A DNA stretch of 64,000 nt, taken from the NCBI RefSeq assembly GCF_015234515.1, contig NZ_JADGMY010000016.1, positions 155,688-219,687 of the forward strand, given 5' to 3'. The notes under the pieces were generated by a model. It had not been told where the DNA came from and did no database searches. It saw nothing but the letters and a program-made list of their open reading frames with translations. Both the position numbers and the translations under genes were made by a program. The DNA is from Cellulomonas sp. (GTDB taxonomy: Bacteria; Actinomycetota; Actinomycetes; Actinomycetales; Cellulomonadaceae). Below, piece by piece: positions 60,878 through 64,000 of the stretch. The stretch's first letter is position 1, and the number at the start of each line of letters is the position of its first letter.

Positions 60878-62101
60878 ATGCCGCCGGCCCAGAGCGAGCC
60901 CGCCCCGCGCGACCTGCTGCTGACGGGCGCGCGCGTGTGGGCGGCGCCCGGCGTCCCTGTCGGGGAGCCGGGCGTCCTGCTGGTGCGCGACGGGGTCGTG
61001 CGACAGGTCGGCGGTGAGGTCCCGGCCGACGCCGACCTGCCCCGCGTCGACGTCGGCGGCCGGGTCGTGACGGCCGGCTTCACCAACTGCCACGTCCACC
61101 TGACCGAGCGCGTGTGGGCCGGCGCCCGCACGGCACCGGCCGCGGCGTTGCAGGCCGAGATCGACGACATGCTGCTCAGCCGCGGCTTCACGACCGCGCT
61201 CGACCTCGGCTCGGACCCGCGGCACACGCTGCCCGTCGTCCAGCGCATCGCGTCCGGTGAGCTGCGCGGACCGGAGATCCTGGTGACCGGGGCCACGCTC
61301 ATGCCGCGGCGCGGGCTGCCCTTCTACGTCCGGGAGACGATGCCGTGGCACGCGCGCCGCTGGATCCCGACGCCCGCGAGCGCCCGCGCCGCACGTCGCG
61401 CCGTCGCCGTGCGGCACCGCCGTGGCGTCGTCCTGACCAAGCTGTTCACCGGGTCGCTGGTCGAGCGGGACCGGGTCCTCGCGATGAGCGAGGAGGTCGC
61501 ACGCGCTGCCGTCGAGGAGTCCCACCGCCGGGGGCTGCTCGTCCTGGCCCACCCCACCGACCGGGAGGGCACCGCCGTGGCGGTCCGTGCGGGCGTCGAC
61601 GCGCTGGCGCACGTCCCGTCGGTGGCCGACGGCACCGCCGAGCTGCTGCGGGAGGCCGCGGACCGCGGCACCCGGCTGATCCCCACGCTGCACATGTTCG
61701 CCGCGACGGTCAGCCGGGACGACGGGTTCATGGAGCCGGTGCGCGACGGGCTGCGGGTGTTCCTCGCCGCAGGCGGCCGCGTCCTGTTCGGCACCGACGT
61801 GGGCTACCTCAAGGACAGGGACATCCGCCCGGAGCTCGAGGCGATGGCGGCCTGCGGCATGACGACGGCCGACGTGCTGCGCTCGCTGACCACCGAGCCG
61901 GCCGCGTTCCTCGACCGCTCGGACGCGGGCGAGGTGCGGCCCGGTGCGCGCGGCGACCTCACGGTGCTGGCGCACACCGGCACGCAGCTCGCCGCGGGCG
62001 ACCTGGCCGACGTCGACCTCGTCGTGCGCGCCGGACGGGTCGTCCACCGGGCTCCCGCGCTCAGCGGCGAGCCCCCGGTCACCGGGGAGCAGGTCCGGTG
62101 A
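60878..62101 (+). CDS. Amidohydrolase-family protein
   Basis: Metal-dependent hydrolase of 407 residues. TNCHVHLTE near 70 is the HxH motif, VLTKLFTG near 186 holds the probable bridging Lys, LVLAHPTDREG supplies the next His, and FGTDVGYLKD the late Asp. The C-terminal beta domain is complete (VRPGARGDLTVLAHTG). It is related to, but clearly different from, the protein at 3456. The substrate is unknown. Confidence 0.85.
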   Translation: MPPAQSEPAPRDLLLTGARVWAAPGVPVGEPGVLLVRDGVVRQVGGEVPADADLPRVDVGGRVVTAGFTNCHVHLTERVWAGARTAPAAALQAEIDDMLLSRGFTTALDLGSDPRHTLPVVQRIASGELRGPEILVTGATLMPRRGLPFYVRETMPWHARRWIPTPASARAARRAVAVRHRRGVVLTKLFTGSLVERDRVLAMSEEVARAAVEESHRRGLLVLAHPTDREGTAVAVRAGVDALAHVPSVADGTAELLREAADRGTRLIPTLHMFAATVSRDDGFMEPVRDGLRVFLAAGGRVLFGTDVGYLKDRDIRPELEAMAACGMTTADVLRSLTTEPAAFLDRSDAGEVRPGARGDLTVLAHTGTQLAAGDLADVDLVVRAGRVVHRAPALSGEPPVTGEQVR

Positions 62102-62189
62102 CGGGCCCCCGGGCGGAGGGCAAGGGATCTCGAACCCGGGCCAGCACGGTGTCAGGCGTCAGCCGCGTTCCCGGGTCGACGGGGCCACA

Positions 62190-62354
62190 CCCGTCCCGTT
62201 CGTGAACCAGCTGCTGGTGCACGACGGCCTCACGTCGCTTCCGGTCGACGCGAGACCACGTCAGCCCGCACGCCTCAGCCTGCCGGAGCCCCGTTTCTGC
62301 GCCGAGCTGGAACCGGGCAGCGTACGCCGGGTGGGCCTGCCTCCACCCGGGCAC
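62190..62354 (-). pseudogene. Remnant of a tyrosine recombinase (phage-type integrase)
   Basis: Fragment of about 55 codons. PAYAARFQLGAETGLRQAEA followed by CGLTWSRVDRKRREAVVHQQLV matches the segment around the first catalytic Arg of actinobacterial integrases (TGLRxxE..GL..xxVD). No other catalytic boxes follow in any frame, and a terminator hairpin lies at its 5' end. It is a decayed trace of an integrated element. Confidence 0.55.
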
Positions 62355-62355
62355 G

Positions 62356-62392
62356 ACGGCGGGGGCGCGGCGGTCTGCCGCGCCCCCGCCGT
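62356..62392 (-). terminator. Terminator hairpin of the OFA-type transporter gene
   Basis: Perfect 16-bp stem ACGGCGGGGGCGCGGC / GCCGCGCCCCCGCCGT with loop GGTCT, nine bases after the stop of the transporter gene on the minus strand. Confidence 0.85.
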
Positions 62393-62400
62393 GTTGCCGG

Positions 62401-63933
62401 TCAAGCGGTGAAGAGCTGCACAGCCTTCAGCACGGTCTGGTAGAGACCGAGTGCGAGGGGAACTCCCACGACGAGCCACGGAATCACCGCGATCCATCGG
62501 GCCCGACCGGTGGCCGCCTGGACATCGAGACGCTTGATGTCACGCTCGATGTCCTTGGCCGCGCTCGCGGCGGCGCGCTGCGCCAGACGCCCGACCTGGT
62601 CGGCGTCGTAGTGCTTGGCACTCACCGTGCGCACGAGGAGGTTGGCCACGAAGCCGACGCCGAGCACGCCGACCATGATGAGCAGCGCGGGCTTGTAATC
62701 CGCCGCCACGAGCGTTCCCGGCTCACCGGCACGGTCCAGCGTGCTGTTGACGATCAGCGGACCGGCGATGCCGGCGGCCGACCAGGCCGTGAGCAGACGG
62801 CCGTGAATCGCACCCACCTCGAGCGTCCCGAAGAGGTCCTTCAGGTACGCCGGGATGGTCGCGAAGCCACCGCCGTAGAACGTGATGATGATGAACGCGA
62901 GCGTCACCATGAGCGCCACGCTCGACGAGCCCGCCTGGGCCAGCACGAGGTAGAGGGCCAGGCCCACACCCAGGTAGATGAAGTAGGCGGGCTTGCGACC
63001 GATCTTGTCGGACAGCGTCGACCAGCCGAAGCGGCCACCCATGTTCGCCAGGCTCAGCAGACCGACGAAACCGGCCGCCATCGCCGCCGTGACGGGCGAG
63101 GTGCCGTCGACGCGGAAGAAGTCCTGGATCATCGGGCCCGCGTTCTCGAGGATGCCGATGCCCGCGGTGACGTTCGTGAAGAGCACGATCCACAGCAGGT
63201 AGAACTGCGGGGTGCGCACGGCACGGGTGGTGCGCACGAGTGCACCGCCCTTGCCCGGGAAGTGCTCGGAGGTCTCGTCGTCCTCGAAGCCCGGGGGGAT
63301 GCGGATCAGCGTGGCACCCAGGGCCATGAGGACCGCGTAGGTCAGGCCCAGCGTGACGAAGGTCGACACGAGCGCGGACCCGCTGATCTCGGTGCCGCCG
63401 CCGTTGAAGGCGCCCATGAGCGCCGTGGCGAAGGGGGCAGCGACGAGGGCACCGCCACCGAAGCCCATGATGGCCATGCCCGTGGCGAGGCCCGGCTTCT
63501 CCGGGAACCACTTCATGAGCGTGGAGACCGGCGAGATGTAGCCGATACCGAGACCGATACCGCCGAGGAAGCCGTACCCGAGGTAGAGCAACCACAGCTG
63601 ACCCGTCGCGATACCGAGCGCCCCGATCAGGAAGCCGCTCACCCAGCAGGCGGCGGCGACCACCATGGCCTTGCGAGGACCGTTCTTCTCGACCCACTTG
63701 CCGAACAGGGCCGAGGAGGTCCCGAGCATGCCGATCGCGAGCGAGAAGATCCAGCCGATCTGCGTGTGCGAGGCGTCGAAGTGGTGCTCGAGAGGAATCT
63801 TGAAGACTGAAAGGGCGTACACCTGCCCGATCGACAGGTGAACGCACAGCGCCGCAGGCGGGATGAGCCACCGGTTGTAGCCCTTGGGGGCTACAGAGCT
63901 CTTCTTGCTGAGGACGGACATGGGGGAACTCAT
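62401..63933 (-). CDS. OFA-type MFS transporter (oxalate/formate antiporter-like)
   Basis: Transporter of 510 residues with twelve helices. LCVHLSIGQVYALSVFKIPLE at helix 1 and the GIGLGIGYISPVSTLMKWFPEKPGLATGMAIMGFGGG stretch are characteristic of the OFA family. A C-terminal extension of about 60 residues carries basic helix and one more hydrophobic segment. ATG 63933 is preceded by GGAAGG. It probably exchanges small carboxylates such as oxalate, formate, lactate or pyruvate; the substrate cannot be read. Confidence 0.9.
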   Translation of the reverse strand: MSSPMSVLSKKSSVAPKGYNRWLIPPAALCVHLSIGQVYALSVFKIPLEHHFDASHTQIGWIFSLAIGMLGTSSALFGKWVEKNGPRKAMVVAAACWVSGFLIGALGIATGQLWLLYLGYGFLGGIGLGIGYISPVSTLMKWFPEKPGLATGMAIMGFGGGALVAAPFATALMGAFNGGGTEISGSALVSTFVTLGLTYAVLMALGATLIRIPPGFEDDETSEHFPGKGGALVRTTRAVRTPQFYLLWIVLFTNVTAGIGILENAGPMIQDFFRVDGTSPVTAAMAAGFVGLLSLANMGGRFGWSTLSDKIGRKPAYFIYLGVGLALYLVLAQAGSSSVALMVTLAFIIITFYGGGFATIPAYLKDLFGTLEVGAIHGRLLTAWSAAGIAGPLIVNSTLDRAGEPGTLVAADYKPALLIMVGVLGVGFVANLLVRTVSAKHYDADQVGRLAQRAAASAAKDIERDIKRLDVQAATGRARWIAVIPWLVVGVPLALGLYQTVLKAVQLFTA

Positions 63934-64000
63934 CGCCTTCCAAAAGATGGTTCGCCGCGGGCGACCTGGTCGCGCGCGGACCTAGAGCGGGGCGTGGGGG

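Noticed and set aside
62105..62150. tRNA gene or tRNA 3' fragment (ctcgaacccggg) next to the integrase remnant
   Set aside because: Only a T-loop-like word is present; the T stem is mispaired and there is no acceptor or anticodon arm.

Overview
The window is very GC-rich actinobacterial chromosome. Its gene content (mycothiol-type DinB/TIGR03083 proteins, intracellular GH10 and GH120 xylan enzymes, a GH81 beta-1,3-glucanase, many LacI regulators and sugar ABC importers) fits the Cellulomonas/Micrococcales group best. That assignment is an inference from gene content; there is no rRNA or marker gene in the window to prove it. Genes are tightly packed, and stop/start overlaps (ATGA, GTGA, TGATG) are the rule inside operons. 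Many first genes have an actinobacterial -10 hexamer only 6-8 bases before the start codon and look leaderless.

Layout. 1-2028: an FtsX-like export ABC system (permease cut by the left edge). 2193-2283: the SRP 4.5S RNA. 2344-4730: a membrane protein and an imidazolonepropionase-like amidohydrolase. 4744-12386: a pentose-type operon (sugar isomerase, lipoprotein binding protein, RbsA-like ATPase, two permeases, DUF4432 epimerase) under a double LacI operator, next to its likely LacI regulator. 12555-17454: an AAA ATPase beside the two-gene Pnkp-Hen1 RNA-repair operon. 17525-19712: two paralogous DinB-like proteins divergent from an HxlR regulator. 19743-21322: a class II Fic gene between two 30-bp repeats, beside tRNA-Ser(GGA); this looks like a small acquired segment. 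21402-27989: small DUF proteins, an M48 protease, cold-shock protein and a PadR pair. 28050-30888: a three-gene phospholipid-type operon (acyltransferase, CdsA-like, CDP-alcohol transferase). 31039-33437: a small conserved protein, a LytR_C protein and a uracil/xanthine permease. 33659-39622: a GT87-like membrane protein and an exopolysaccharide operon (cellulose/curdlan-synthase-like GT2, HlyD-like adaptor, GH81 beta-1,3-glucanase). 39996-44158: an F420-type oxidoreductase, DUF1684, Nei-type glycosylase and tyrosine phosphatase. 44616-47204: metNIQ. 47302-58226: a xylo-oligosaccharide locus: a seven-gene minus-strand operon (ABC importer, SDR, Gfo/Idh, VOC, amidohydrolase) divergent from LacI, GH10 xylanase and GH120 beta-xylosidase. 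58340-63933: an alpha/beta hydrolase, UMF1-type MFS transporter, a second amidohydrolase, an integrase remnant and an OFA-type MFS transporter.

How the genes work together. In the xylan locus the importer brings in xylo-oligosaccharides, the signal-peptide-less GH10 and GH120 enzymes cut them in the cytoplasm, and LacI probably acts through GAAAGTTTC-type palindromes seen at both promoters. In the glucan operon a polymer is made, exported and trimmed by genes read as one unit. Pnkp and Hen1 together heal, 2'-O-methylate and seal cleaved RNA.

Beyond genes, the most notable structure is a family of intergenic palindromic repeats built from the word GCCGAGCGCGG. Three copies are present (43154, 47218 and 58241), two of them between convergent operons and one between divergent genes.
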